Shown here one piece after another: positions 23,629 through 32,236 of a stretch of DNA of 33,100 bases (the first letter of the stretch is position 1; every line of letters begins with the position of its first letter). The DNA comes from an uncultured Chloroflexota bacterium (GTDB taxonomy: Bacteria; Chloroflexota; Anaerolineae; Promineifilales; Promineifilaceae). A model generated the notes under the pieces. It searched no databases, was not told where the DNA came from, and worked only from the letters and a program-made list of their open reading frames with translations. The stretch lies in contig CAADGU010000006.1 in NCBI GenBank assembly GCA_900696625.1, positions 1 to 33,100 on the forward strand, in the 5' to 3' direction. Position numbers and translations under genes: made by a program.

Positions 23629-23684
23629 CAGACCTGACAGATTACTCAACTTGAACTGTTGCAAGTCAAAGACCTGTCAGGTTT
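23629..23684 (+). repeat. Structured intergenic stem-loop before the polymerase gene
   Basis: ACCTGACAG (23632-23640) pairs perfectly with CTGTCAGGT (23674-23682), and the stem extends by a G-U and an A-U pair. The loop contains a second inverted repeat, ACTTG/CAAGT (23649-23667). The right arm is itself an imperfect palindrome (ACCTGTCAGGT). The element fills most of the 77-base gap between the fusion gene and the polymerase gene. It may be a mobile palindrome or an mRNA processing or attenuation site. Confidence 0.5.
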
Positions 23685-23700
23685 AAGGTGTGAGATCCAA

Positions 23701-26046
23701 ATGACAACTACAAAAAAAAACTGGCTCTCAGCAGCCAATCAAGAAGAAATAGCGACATTGCGACATAATCGCCCCGGACAGCGGCTGGTTGAGCCATTGT
23801 GGGCATGGATTGTTACCCTGTTGTTGGTAACAGCGATTATCGGGGCTGCTGTGGCTCCCGATAAAGCCCTTGCTCTTAACCGGTTGTCACTGTTGATGTT
23901 GGGTGTCGTTGTATTCTACACCATTACCCTCTTGATTAGATCTGCTCAAGATGTGAACAAAGTGACCCTTGTACTCATGGGTCTGAGCATCGGCGTAGCT
24001 GGTTTAAGCCTGGTTGTAACCAACTGGTCAATGGGGGTGTTGGTGAGAAGTTTGCCCGTAGCAGGAAATATCCCATTGCTGCTGGACCTGCCTAACAGCG
24101 GTGTACCTAAACCTTATGCGGGGGTAAACCCGCGACTGATCGGTGGCACTATGGCCTTTTTGCTGCCTTTGTCGCTGTCGGTAGCTTTTTGGGGGGAGAG
24201 GAACAGGTTACGGCTTTTTGCTGGCCTGGCTTCTCTGGTAGTAACGCTTCCCCTACTTCTATCTCAATCTCCCCAGGCGTATTTAGGTTTTGGGCTGGCG
24301 TTGGCCGTGCTGGTTGCCTGGCGCTTCCCCCGCAGTGTGCTGGTTCAAATTCCGGTGGGGTTGGCAGTGGTATTTACCTGGTGGCGCTGGCGTTGGTGGC
24401 TTTCTGATGCGCTAGTAGAGCGATTGGAGATCGGTATTGTCGCCCGGTTCCCCATCTGGGCGAAGGCGTGGCTGATGATACGGGATATGCCTTTTACCGG
24501 GAGCGGACTAAACAACTTTCCGGTGATGGATAGGTTATACAGCCCGATTCCCAGCCAACAGGTGAGCGCCCACAATATTTTTCTGCAAACGGCCGTTGAC
24601 CAGGGCATCTTCGGTCTTGTTGCCTTTATCGCCTTATTTGTTGTCGCCCTTACAGCTGGTTGGCGGGCATACTACCGCACCGATGACCGGAATCTGCGAG
24701 CCATTATCCTCGGTTGTGTGGGTGGGTGCATCGCCTTTCTAGGGTTTGGCTTGTGGGACGTGATCTCCTTAGGGCACAAACCGGCGCCCGCTTTATGGGC
24801 CATGCTGGCCATACTGGCTGCCGGAGAGCGGCTGACGGCAGCGGGCGGGATCTCATTACGGCCAAAGATCGGGGCGGGCAAGATGCTGGCGCCTCTGGTG
24901 GTGGTTGTTTTGCTCCTGTCTCCGTTATGGGCCAGCGCACTGCTGGTCAACGTGGGGCGGATAACGTGGCATCAAGGGACAATAAGTCCAGAAGCCATCA
25001 CCCCGGCCCAACTGGATCAGGCAGAAAACCTTTCCCGGCAGGCTGTTGCACTGTATCCGAATAACGGCCGTGCCTACTCCCTGCTGGGGTTGCTGGCTGA
25101 TGGGCGCGGTGATCGGGACACGGCCGTTGTTTACTGGCAACGTGCTGTAGATTTAGACCCTGCGGATTTCTCCGCCCACTTTCAACTTGGGGCAGCCTAC
25201 CACACGACCGATCAGACCCATCTGACACTCCAACATTGGTATCAAGCCGGGGGTCTGGAGTTGCTCTACTGGCAAGGTAGAGACGCTATAAAAGAAAACC
25301 AGTTTGTCCTGGCTGAAGCTTGTTTTGACTATATCATGCAGCTCAACCCAGCCTACAAAGAGGCGTGGTGGTACCTGGCTCGGATGCAAATACGGCATGA
25401 AGAATGGGGTTCAGCCAGACAAACCTACCAAATGCGAATCAGTCTTTCTCCTGGCGATGTGCGCGCTTACGAAGGTCTGGCAAGTCTTTTGCGTAACCAC
25501 CTGAACGATCCCATTTTAGCCCTGCAGGTGATAGAGCAAGGTTTTGTTCAGACGCAAATTGAAAGCCCACAGCTCTATTATTTGCGCTCGCGCATAACGG
25601 CCGATAGCGGGGATTTTGTGGCCGCCGAACAAGACGCAAAAATGGCTGTCACGCTGTTACCGGCCAATGATGAGTACCGTACCGGGTTAGCTGACCTGTA
25701 TACCAGGCAGGGCAAACATCAGGAGGCGCTGGCACAATACGACTATATTATCGCCAACACCACCAATCAGGACATGGTGTGGCGTACCTATCAACGCCAA
25801 TCTCGCATATACGCCGCGCAGGAAAATTGGCTTCTGGCTATTGCCGCTTATGAGGTTGCTATCCCCATAAGCCACAATCAGGGCGCTTCACCGGCAGCTA
25901 CGGCCACTCTCTATGCGTCGTTGGGTATTGCCTTGTTTCAAAACGGCGATCTGGCGCGAGCCAGTTGGGCCGCCAATGAAGCACTGGTGCATGACCCAGA
26001 AAACACAACAGCCAGGCAACTGCTGGCGAAGATAGAATCAGGATGA
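23701..26046 (+). CDS. O-antigen polymerase/ligase-like protein with TPR tail (781 aa)
   Basis: The N-terminal half (about 35-415) has ten or more hydrophobic segments and the Wzy/WaaL-type block: PRLIGGTMAFLLPLSL, then GSGLNNFPVMD and SAHNIFLQTAVDQGIFG, where the histidine in HN is characteristic of the Wzy_C family. The C-terminal half (about 430-781) is a run of TPR-like helical repeats, for example NGRAYSLLGLLADGRGDRDTA and EAWWYLARMQIRHEEWGSA. It probably polymerises or ligates flipped repeat units outside the membrane while the TPR domain recruits partners. The ATG at 23701 is preferred over 23659, whose extra 14 residues would be encoded by the stem-loop element. It overlaps the protease gene as ATGA. 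Confidence 0.85.
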   Translation: MTTTKKNWLSAANQEEIATLRHNRPGQRLVEPLWAWIVTLLLVTAIIGAAVAPDKALALNRLSLLMLGVVVFYTITLLIRSAQDVNKVTLVLMGLSIGVAGLSLVVTNWSMGVLVRSLPVAGNIPLLLDLPNSGVPKPYAGVNPRLIGGTMAFLLPLSLSVAFWGERNRLRLFAGLASLVVTLPLLLSQSPQAYLGFGLALAVLVAWRFPRSVLVQIPVGLAVVFTWWRWRWWLSDALVERLEIGIVARFPIWAKAWLMIRDMPFTGSGLNNFPVMDRLYSPIPSQQVSAHNIFLQTAVDQGIFGLVAFIALFVVALTAGWRAYYRTDDRNLRAIILGCVGGCIAFLGFGLWDVISLGHKPAPALWAMLAILAAGERLTAAGGISLRPKIGAGKMLAPLVVVVLLLSPLWASALLVNVGRITWHQGTISPEAITPAQLDQAENLSRQAVALYPNNGRAYSLLGLLADGRGDRDTAVVYWQRAVDLDPADFSAHFQLGAAYHTTDQTHLTLQHWYQAGGLELLYWQGRDAIKENQFVLAEACFDYIMQLNPAYKEAWWYLARMQIRHEEWGSARQTYQMRISLSPGDVRAYEGLASLLRNHLNDPILALQVIEQGFVQTQIESPQLYYLRSRITADSGDFVAAEQDAKMAVTLLPANDEYRTGLADLYTRQGKHQEALAQYDYIIANTTNQDMVWRTYQRQSRIYAAQENWLLAIAAYEVAIPISHNQGASPAATATLYASLGIALFQNGDLARASWAANEALVHDPENTTARQLLAKIESG

Positions 26047-26915
26047 GATTAATGATACACACAACTCCCCTTGCTTCTTCCCTGTCACGCTATTCTACTC
26101 AGCGCGTGGCCTTGTTTTACCTGGTAGGAGTTACCCTGGCAGAATTACTGACCGTTTTTTCTGATCCTCGCCTGGGCTTAATCGGGCACACCATGCTCCT
26201 GATTGCACTGATTATTCACAGCAGCCGAATTCGAGGGCGGTCAGGACTTCAGCTACTTCTGGCGCTTATCCCCCTCCCCCTGATTCGTCTTGTCAGCCTG
26301 TCGCTGCCCTTAGCCGATTTCCCACTGATTTACTGGTTTTTTTTGATCAGCCTGCCGCTCTTTATAACCATCTTTATGGTCATGCGCCTGTCAGGCTGGG
26401 GTTGGCGTGATTTGGGTCTGGCTATATCGTTCAAAAGAGTTCCGGTGCAACTGCTGGTGGCTACAACTGGTTTCTTCTTTGGCTTCGTTGAATATCTGAT
26501 TTTACGGCCGGAACCATTGGTAGAGCGTTTTACCTGGCAGGCTACCTGGCTGCCGGCCATTATACTTCTCATCAGCACCGGCTATTTAGAAGAGCTGCTG
26601 TTTCGTCGAGTTCTGCAGCGCCCGGCTATTAAGGTCATGGGTATCTGGCCGGGTATCACGTATGCTGCCCTTCTGTTTGCTGTTTTCCACATAGGCCATC
26701 AATCCCTTGTTGATGTGGTATTCGTATTTTTGGTGGGGCTTTTCTTTGGCTGGATTGTGTGGAAAACCGGTAGTCTGATCGGTGTCACCCTCGCCCATGG
26801 GCTGACTAACATTGTCTTTTTTCTAGTGATGCCTTTTTATGCCAGTGGCGCCGGTATAGTGGCCATGGGTGGCATAGATGAAATGGTTCGGGTCGTTACA
26901 ACTTTTTTTTATTAG
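26043..26915 (+). CDS. CPBP-family intramembrane metalloprotease (290 aa)
   Basis: Eight or so hydrophobic segments and the three motifs of the CPBP (Abi, Rce1-like) family: EELLFR with E183, E184 and R188; FAVFH with H216; and HGLTN with H252 and N256. The catalytic glutamate and both zinc-ligand histidines are present, so it is probably an active membrane protease. It starts inside the polymerase stop codon (ATGA), which implies a linked function. It could process the polymerase, the small membrane protein downstream or a surface anchor. Some family members confer immunity to peptides, but nothing here suggests a bacteriocin. Confidence 0.88.
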   Translation: MRLMIHTTPLASSLSRYSTQRVALFYLVGVTLAELLTVFSDPRLGLIGHTMLLIALIIHSSRIRGRSGLQLLLALIPLPLIRLVSLSLPLADFPLIYWFFLISLPLFITIFMVMRLSGWGWRDLGLAISFKRVPVQLLVATTGFFFGFVEYLILRPEPLVERFTWQATWLPAIILLISTGYLEELLFRRVLQRPAIKVMGIWPGITYAALLFAVFHIGHQSLVDVVFVFLVGLFFGWIVWKTGSLIGVTLAHGLTNIVFFLVMPFYASGAGIVAMGGIDEMVRVVTTFFY

Positions 26916-26964
26916 CAGCGATAAAAAGCGACCGAAGTGCGCGTTTGTTCAAAAGAGGTTTTAC

Positions 26965-27198
26965 ATGATTACCACCGTTACAACTACTACTATCACTACC
27001 GTTGCCGTAGGCGGCACAATTACCCTGATAGCCATTCTGGCCTTACTATTCTTTTTGATTTACCATGAGATTATGAGCGCCTCGGCTACTATCAATGCGC
27101 GGGTCACACGCCGTTTACTTAATGTGGCAATTGTGCCCCTGCTCATTGTTTTTGCCTTTGTGAGCCTGGTCAAAATTGCTGGCGTCCTGAATCCATAA
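26965..27198 (+). CDS. Small Thr-rich two-helix membrane protein (77 aa)
   Basis: Starts at ATG 26965, preceded by AAAAGAGG with 6-base spacing; an ATG at 26878 inside the protease gene would add 29 residues and is unlikely. A threonine-rich N-terminus (MITTVTTTTITT) leads into a first membrane helix (about 13-33), then a short basic loop with NARVTRR and a second helix (about 51-69). It is the last gene of the operon, 49 bases after the protease. I do not recognise a characterised family. It may be a subunit or regulator of the export machinery, or a substrate of the neighbouring protease. It ends 15 bases from the convergent kinase gene, with no terminator between them. Confidence 0.7.
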   Translation: MITTVTTTTITTVAVGGTITLIAILALLFFLIYHEIMSASATINARVTRRLLNVAIVPLLIVFAFVSLVKIAGVLNP

Positions 27199-27213
27199 CC
27201 TGGATAACAGTAA

Positions 27214-29253
27214 CTAGGTAGAAGCGGGTTCAATCCCTGCGGCGATTGGCAACCAGACAGTAAAAGTGCTGCCTTTGCCGGGCAGACTATCAACCACAAT
27301 TTCCCCATCATGGCGGGTAATGATTTCTTGGGCAATGGCCAACCCCAATCCGGTACCAGGGGCAGCTGATTCGTGCCCGACATTGCCCCGGTAGAAACGT
27401 TCAAATAATTTTGCCTGCTCGTCCAGGGGAATGCCGGGGCCATCATCTTGCACCCGAAACCCCACCATGACTGGCTCTGAAGCTGACCAGGCGACACTGC
27501 CAACCATAATGTGCCCATGCGCCGGTGTGTAATTAAGGGCATTGGTTAGTATGATGCTTAAGACCTGTTCCAACAGGCCGGCGTCGCCAAATGTCAGCGC
27601 CGGTTCGGGGTTTTGCGCCAGAGTGAGGGTGATTTGTTTTTCTGCGGCCAATACCTGGCGGTCGGCCACCACCTCGGTTACAAGTTGCTGTAAGTCTACC
27701 GTTTTTTTAGCCAGTTTTACCTGCCCCTGGTCCAGGCGAGACAACCGCAGTAAATCTTCAATGATGAGGTTGAGCCGCCCGATTTCGCGGGCTATTTTGT
27801 CATTGAGTTCACTCCACTTGTCAGGGCGTTTTGTCAGTGTGCCATGATAAAGAAGCAAAACGGAAATAGGGGTGCGTAGCTCATGAGAAACGTTGGATAC
27901 AAAAGCCTCCTTCATACGCTGTACTTCTTTGAGGGCAGTAATGTCACGCAGGCTGCAAACCAGCAAATGGATTTCTTGCCCATCTTTGTCTACGGGAGAC
28001 AGCGTCAGGTCAATATCCAGTTGACGGCCGTCCTTGTTTTGGGCCACAATTTCCAGGCGGCGGCGTTCGTGGCTGGACAATACGTCTGCTAATATCTCCA
28101 TGAAGGGATCAGCCGACTGAGGTGCCATGAGATTTAATAACCCTAGCTGTGATATTTCGGAAAATTCATAGCCAAAAACTTCTTTGAAGGCCGGATTCCC
28201 TGTTTCAATACGGCCGTCTGGTTTCACCAACAAAATGGGGTCAGGGCTGTTATCCAGGATGGTTTGCACTTGATTCAGGGTGCGACGCAGTTCTGCGGTA
28301 CGCAGGGCTACCTTCTTTTCTAGCATTTCATTGTGGTGTGCCAGGGCGGTATAGAGGCGGGCATTCTGCAGCGCGGTGGCTACCTGGGCCGTAAAAGCAG
28401 CCAGGCGTTGCGCCTGCTGCTGGCCAAAAAAGCCGGCCGTGGCGCTGGTCAGATTCAAGAAACCAATACATTGGTCATGGAGTTGAATAGGCGCGCCGAT
28501 GTAGGAGCGAATCCATTCACGCTCCGTGAGTTGTCGCCAATGGGGATCAAGGGCAGTGTCGGGCACAACGGCCGTTTGACCCATTTCGGCCATCCATTGG
28601 TAATAATACATATCCTGTAGGCGGTGGAGAGCAGGGGAGGAATGATTCCCCTGTATTTGCCTGTATGTTCCCTGGTGGCGCACAGTACGAACGATGCCAT
28701 CTTCCAGCAGCATAATGCTTACGCCGTCGTGGGGTATCACGCGTCGCACGTTTTCTAAAACGCGGTCCAAAACATCCTCCAGGTGTAGCGAACTGTTCAG
28801 GGCAATAGCCGTATCTGCCAGAGCGGCGGCAAAACGCCGCTCTTCCCGTTCGGCCTCTTCTGCTGCCTGCTTTTCCCGCCGCAAGGCCCGTTCACCCAGC
28901 GCATGGCGTATCGCCTGTCCTAACCGGCTCAGCCGATCCTTCAGCAGGTAGTCGGCTGCTCCCAGCTTCATGCAGCGCAGCCCGTTCTCTTCATAAGCGC
29001 CGGTCACGATGATAAAGGGAATGTCTAGCCCCCGTGCCTGTAATAACTGCAAAGCATCCAACCCCGTGAATTGGGGTAGTTGATAATCGGCCAGGATAAT
29101 ATCAACAGATGACGTCAGATGAGTCAAATAAGCCTCTCTGGTATCTACCCGATGCCATTGAACGGTAAAACCGGCTTCACGCAGAGCTATCACGATTAAT
29201 TCGGCGTCATCAACACTGTCTTCAAGTAACAACACATGTAACGTGTCAGACAT
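27214..29253 (-). CDS. REC-GAF-PAS-histidine kinase (679 aa)
   Basis: Receiver (about 5-122: E11, D12, acceptor D56 in ILADYQLPQ, YLLKD), a short coiled linker, GAF (about 145-310), a coiled segment, PAS (about 335-440, ending SLRDITALK), HisKA with H457 in VSNVSHELRTP, and HATPase (ILTNALNYTP, DDGPGIP, FERFYRG, GTGLGLAIAQ). All kinase boxes are intact and no membrane helix is visible. AGGA lies 8 bases before the ATG. It is convergent with the polysaccharide operon and about 100 bases downstream of the Rcp1-like regulator gene, so it may be read from the same transcript. It has no output domain, so its partner regulator is unknown. Confidence 0.92.
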   Translation of the reverse strand: MSDTLHVLLLEDSVDDAELIVIALREAGFTVQWHRVDTREAYLTHLTSSVDIILADYQLPQFTGLDALQLLQARGLDIPFIIVTGAYEENGLRCMKLGAADYLLKDRLSRLGQAIRHALGERALRREKQAAEEAEREERRFAAALADTAIALNSSLHLEDVLDRVLENVRRVIPHDGVSIMLLEDGIVRTVRHQGTYRQIQGNHSSPALHRLQDMYYYQWMAEMGQTAVVPDTALDPHWRQLTEREWIRSYIGAPIQLHDQCIGFLNLTSATAGFFGQQQAQRLAAFTAQVATALQNARLYTALAHHNEMLEKKVALRTAELRRTLNQVQTILDNSPDPILLVKPDGRIETGNPAFKEVFGYEFSEISQLGLLNLMAPQSADPFMEILADVLSSHERRRLEIVAQNKDGRQLDIDLTLSPVDKDGQEIHLLVCSLRDITALKEVQRMKEAFVSNVSHELRTPISVLLLYHGTLTKRPDKWSELNDKIAREIGRLNLIIEDLLRLSRLDQGQVKLAKKTVDLQQLVTEVVADRQVLAAEKQITLTLAQNPEPALTFGDAGLLEQVLSIILTNALNYTPAHGHIMVGSVAWSASEPVMVGFRVQDDGPGIPLDEQAKLFERFYRGNVGHESAAPGTGLGLAIAQEIITRHDGEIVVDSLPGKGSTFTVWLPIAAGIEPAST

Positions 29254-29353
29254 CAGAATATCCTCACTTGTTCTTTGGTGGTAACTGGAATCGATGTGCT
29301 TTCAGTTTGATAGGGCGCCAAAAGCGACTGGCAACGAAGTGGGTAGGGAACGT

Positions 29354-29791
29354 TTAGCTAGGGAGGCGGTTTAACAGTAACCAATAAAATCCCAACTGTT
29401 GAATGGCGGTCACAAATTGTTCAAATTCAACTGGCTTGCTAATGTAGCTGTTCACACCTGACTGGTAACTGTCCACCACGTCTCTCTCTTCTTTCGAGGA
29501 GGTAAGAATGACAATGGGGATGAACTTTGTTCGTTTATCGCCCTTGATGGCCGCCAACACTTCCAGGCCGTCCACTTTGGGTAGTTTCAGATCGAGTAAG
29601 ATGACTTTCGGATGGTCGTTAATATCGCGCTCCGCATATGCTCCCCGGCAAAATATAAAATCAAGGGCCTCCGCACCATCGCGTAGGACCTGCACGTGGT
29701 TTGCCAGGTGATGGGAGCGTAAAACGCGCAGGGTTAGCTCCACATCATCAGGATTATCTTCCACCAACAAAATTTCAACTGACTTTGCCAT
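29354..29791 (-). CDS. Rcp1-like single-domain response regulator (145 aa)
   Basis: Stand-alone receiver with EDN at the acidic site (E11, D12), acceptor D67 in [21 protein letters not shown] and [10 protein letters not shown]. The long loop before the acceptor ([15 protein letters not shown]) and the C-terminal helix are typical of Rcp1-type regulators, which partner Cph1-like kinases. It lies 84 bases downstream of such a kinase (29876-31864). With no output domain, it likely passes phosphate to another protein or acts by binding. Upstream is GAGAGA as a ribosome site and a hairpin at 29811-29838. Confidence 0.92.
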   Translation of the reverse strand: MAKSVEILLVEDNPDDVELTLRVLRSHHLANHVQVLRDGAEALDFIFCRGAYAERDINDHPKVILLDLKLPKVDGLEVLAAIKGDKRTKFIPIVILTSSKEERDVVDSYQSGVNSYISKPVEFEQFVTAIQQLGFYWLLLNRLPS

Positions 29792-29810
29792 TTTTTCTCT
29801 CTCAAACCAT

Positions 29811-29838
29811 GAGAATGGCCGAAATAACGGCCGTTCTC
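29811..29838. repeat. Hairpin containing an intergenic ACGGCCGT
   Basis: GAGAATGGCCG (29811-29821) and CGGCCGTTCTC (29828-29838) form an 11-bp stem with one mismatch and a 6-base loop. It sits between the Cph1-like kinase and its regulator gene, about 20 bases upstream of the regulator ATG. It may stabilise or attenuate the mRNA, adjusting the regulator-to-kinase ratio. Confidence 0.5.
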
Positions 29839-29875
29839 GCCATTAAATATCCGCCTGCCGCCATGCGCCAGGCTG

Positions 29876-31864
29876 CTATTCCATTATTTCTTCAGGGGGA
29901 AAGCCAATCGTGAAGTAAAACGTCGCTCCCTGGTCTACGACCGCTTCCACCCATATCTCGCCGCTGTGACGATGAATGATGCGCTGTACTAACGCCAGCC
30001 CTACGCCAGTACCTTCATATTCTTCCGCCCGGTGCAGCCGTTGAAAGACGCCAAAAATCCTTTCGGCATACGCCAAATCAAAACCGGTGCCGTGGTCGCG
30101 CACAAAATAGACCGGCTGGCTGCGCGCAACGGCCGTCGGCGCCAACTCCTGCGCCCCCACGTGAATCCGTATCACGTCACGTTGTCGTGAATACTTGACA
30201 GCATTTTCAATCAAGTTGAGAAACACCTGGTATAGCAGTTGGGGATCTGCCTGACAGCCGGGTAACTCATCCACAACAATATCCAGCGGGGCAGCAGCCG
30301 GATCCAGGTGGAGGTCGGCCAACACCTGGTGAACAACGGCCGTCACATCCACCCTTTCCCGCCTCACCGGTTCCCGGATCAAACGCGAGAACTTCAGCAA
30401 ATCATCAATCAAGGCGCCCATCTGACTGGCATTTTCTCTGATGCGCTGTAAATAATGCTGCCCACCCTCATCCAATATGTGGTTGTAATCTTGAATGAGA
30501 ATCCGTGAAAACCCACTCATGGCCCGCAGCGGTGCGCGCAGGTCGTGGGAAACGGAGTAAGCAAACGCTTCCAGTTCCTTGTTGGCCACCTCCAGTTGCA
30601 CAGTCCGTTCGTGTACCCGCTTTTCCAGTTTTCGGTTCAGACGCCGGATTTGAGCTTCTGCTTCCTTACGGTCAGTGAGGTCGCGCGTGATTTTGGCAAA
30701 GCCCAACAATTGCCCCTGTTCGTCTCGCAGAGTACTGATACTTACATTAGCCCAGATTCTTGAACCATCCTGCCGTACTCGCCAACCTTCATCCTCCACA
30801 CTGCCCTGTAGGGCGGCGATGTGCAACAATTCTTCTGCTTTACCATGTGCCCTGTCCTCGGCGGTATAAAAGAGTGAGATGTGTTGCCCGATGGCATCTT
30901 CGGCCTGATACCCTTTGATGCGCCTGGCGCCATCATTCCAACTAACGATACGGCCGTCAGGATCAAGCATAAAAATGGCATATTCCTTCACGCCTTCTAC
31001 CAACAGGCGAAAACGTTTTTCACTCTCCAACAGCGCTTCTTCCATCTGTTTGCGCGCAGTGATGTCGCGCAGGATGACGGTGTAAAGCCTGGCGCCGGCC
31101 GCCTCAATTTGGGAAATAGAGGCCTCGACAGGAAACTCTTCACCATTGGCGCGCGCCCCGATAATGGCGCCCAACCTGCCCATGGAACGGTTGGTGACGC
31201 CAGAGTGTCCAAAACCACGAATGTGTTCACGGTGCGCCTGGCGGAACCGTTGCGGGATGAAGCGGTCCAGGGATTGCCCCATCACTTCGGCAGCCTGATA
31301 GCCAAACATTGTTTCGGCAGCGGTGTTGAAAAGGACAACCTGCTGTTTTTCATCCACAGAAATGATGGCGTCCATTGCCGAGGCGATAATCCCATGCAGG
31401 CGAGCCTCACTGTTTTGGGACACCATTTCTGCTTTTTTACGCTCGGCAATATCCAGAGTGAGAACGAAGATGCCTTCGGGTTCAGGTTGGATGGTAAACT
31501 GGAACCAGCTTGTATCCCCATCAGGGTAACTAAACTCAAATTCGGCGATCCGGGCAGTGCGTTCGGTCATGCACTGATGCATCAGAGCAAACAGTTCCGT
31601 GTTTTCAATGCCGGGATACTTCTCCATCACCGTATGGCCTAGCAACGATTCTTTGGTCTGACGGCCGTAGCGGGCGGCGGCATTGTTCACATAGAGATAC
31701 CGCCAATCAAACCCAATGATCTGGCAACCTTCCAGCATATTGTCTAATGTGTGCCGGAACCGTTCTTCATTGGCAAAAGCCGTCATCTGGCGCTCTGGCA
31801 AAGCTGGTGGAGATGTATGCTGCGTCTGACCACCTGTTTTTTTGTTTTCCGCTCTTAACGTCAT
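29876..31864 (-). CDS. PAS(x3)-histidine kinase, Cph1-type core (662 aa)
   Basis: Three PAS/PAC domains (about 30-150, 165-285, 290-405; the last two end ILRDITARK and ITRDLTDRK), a coiled helix, and a kinase core with the phytochrome-type H-box AYSVSHDLRAPLRAM (H440). The HATPase motifs are NLIENAVKYS, RDHGTGFD, FGVFQRLHRAEEYEGTGVGLALVQ. No chromophore-binding GAF/PHY module is present, so light sensing is not implied; the signal may be redox, a ligand or protein contact through PAS. Its partner is the Rcp1-like regulator immediately downstream. No membrane segment is seen. The ribosome site at the ATG is weak. Confidence 0.92.
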   Translation of the reverse strand: MTLRAENKKTGGQTQHTSPPALPERQMTAFANEERFRHTLDNMLEGCQIIGFDWRYLYVNNAAARYGRQTKESLLGHTVMEKYPGIENTELFALMHQCMTERTARIAEFEFSYPDGDTSWFQFTIQPEPEGIFVLTLDIAERKKAEMVSQNSEARLHGIIASAMDAIISVDEKQQVVLFNTAAETMFGYQAAEVMGQSLDRFIPQRFRQAHREHIRGFGHSGVTNRSMGRLGAIIGARANGEEFPVEASISQIEAAGARLYTVILRDITARKQMEEALLESEKRFRLLVEGVKEYAIFMLDPDGRIVSWNDGARRIKGYQAEDAIGQHISLFYTAEDRAHGKAEELLHIAALQGSVEDEGWRVRQDGSRIWANVSISTLRDEQGQLLGFAKITRDLTDRKEAEAQIRRLNRKLEKRVHERTVQLEVANKELEAFAYSVSHDLRAPLRAMSGFSRILIQDYNHILDEGGQHYLQRIRENASQMGALIDDLLKFSRLIREPVRRERVDVTAVVHQVLADLHLDPAAAPLDIVVDELPGCQADPQLLYQVFLNLIENAVKYSRQRDVIRIHVGAQELAPTAVARSQPVYFVRDHGTGFDLAYAERIFGVFQRLHRAEEYEGTGVGLALVQRIIHRHSGEIWVEAVVDQGATFYFTIGFPPEEIME

Positions 31865-31978
31865 TCCGTAAGGCCCCGCTATTTTCGGATACTGCGTTAA
31901 TAAGGAAAAGGCTTATATGGCAATGACCTTCCCCAAAAATGTAATTGCACTGATAAATATATACCAACGAAGGGCATA

Positions 31979-31986
31979 ATCTGACA
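31979..31986. promoter_or_regulatory. Third ATCTGACA half-site upstream of a kinase gene
   Basis: The 13 bases CATAATCTGACAT (31975-31987) match CAAAATCTGACAT (6606-6618) at 12 positions. The site is about 115 bases upstream of the Cph1-like kinase ATG. The 8-mer alone can occur by chance, so this is a weak call resting on position. Confidence 0.3.
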
Positions 31987-31989
31987 TTT

Positions 31990-32102
31990 TAGCCGGCGGT
32001 TGAAACCGCGCCTACACGTGCAAAGTCGGCCTTCGCCGACTGGTCCCCAGACCGCGCAGGCGGTCTTTGCACTTCTTGCCGCGAATTCCATTCGCCGGGC
32101 AA
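31990..32102. repeat. Multi-hairpin palindromic element (about 113 bp)
   Basis: Four stems are visible: GCGGTT/AACCGC (31996-32009); AGTCGGC/GCCGACT with loop CTTC (32024-32041); AGACCGC/GCGGTCT with loop GCAG (32049-32066); and GCGAAT/ATTCGC (32081-32095), extended by TTGCC/GGCAA to 32076-32102. The second and third hairpins are enclosed by GTGCAAAG (32018-32025) and CTTTGCAC (32065-32072), giving a cloverleaf-like fold. It is more GC-rich than its surroundings and has no ORF. It is probably a copy of a dispersed, non-autonomous repeat family. Confidence 0.65.
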
Positions 32103-32236
32103 AATGACACTTTATGGCCTTTGACAGTATAGCTTCAGAGTTGCTACCAAATCAGTTTAATCATTTTGTCTAATTGGATCAAGATGTTTTTAATGTTTCA
32201 TGTTTGCTGGAAGGGTATAGGAATTACCCTGGGTTC

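Larger units (their letters stand above)
31865..32236. other. Intergenic region with palindromic element
   Basis: This 372-base gap contains the folded element at 31990-32102. Just left of it is an ATCTGACA half-site (31979-31986) similar to those upstream of the other two kinase operons. No convincing ORF or promoter was seen. A TTGACA at 32121-32126 has no matching -10. A short inverted repeat (AGGGTA/TACCCT, 32212-32230) follows the peptidase gene's stop on the minus strand without a U-tract. Confidence 0.55.

Noticed and set aside
26878-26964. 29-residue N-terminal extension of the small membrane protein
   Set aside because: It would overlap the protease gene and lacks a ribosome site, while ATG 26965 has AAAAGAGG at ideal spacing.
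30881-31642. 253-codon open frame on the plus strand
   Set aside because: It is the antisense of the PAS domains of the Cph1-like kinase, has no ribosome site and no recognisable domain, and the minus-strand protein has clear motifs throughout.
29876-31864. Bacteriophytochrome photoreceptor
   Set aside because: Only the kinase core resembles Cph1; the N-terminal half is three PAS domains without a chromophore-binding GAF/PHY module.
32121-32126. TTGACA as a promoter -35 element
   Set aside because: No acceptable -10 hexamer at 16-18 bases and no plus-strand gene follows.
32212-32230. Terminator of the peptidase pseudogene
   Set aside because: The 6-bp stem AGGGTA/TACCCT is there, but no U-tract follows on the minus strand.
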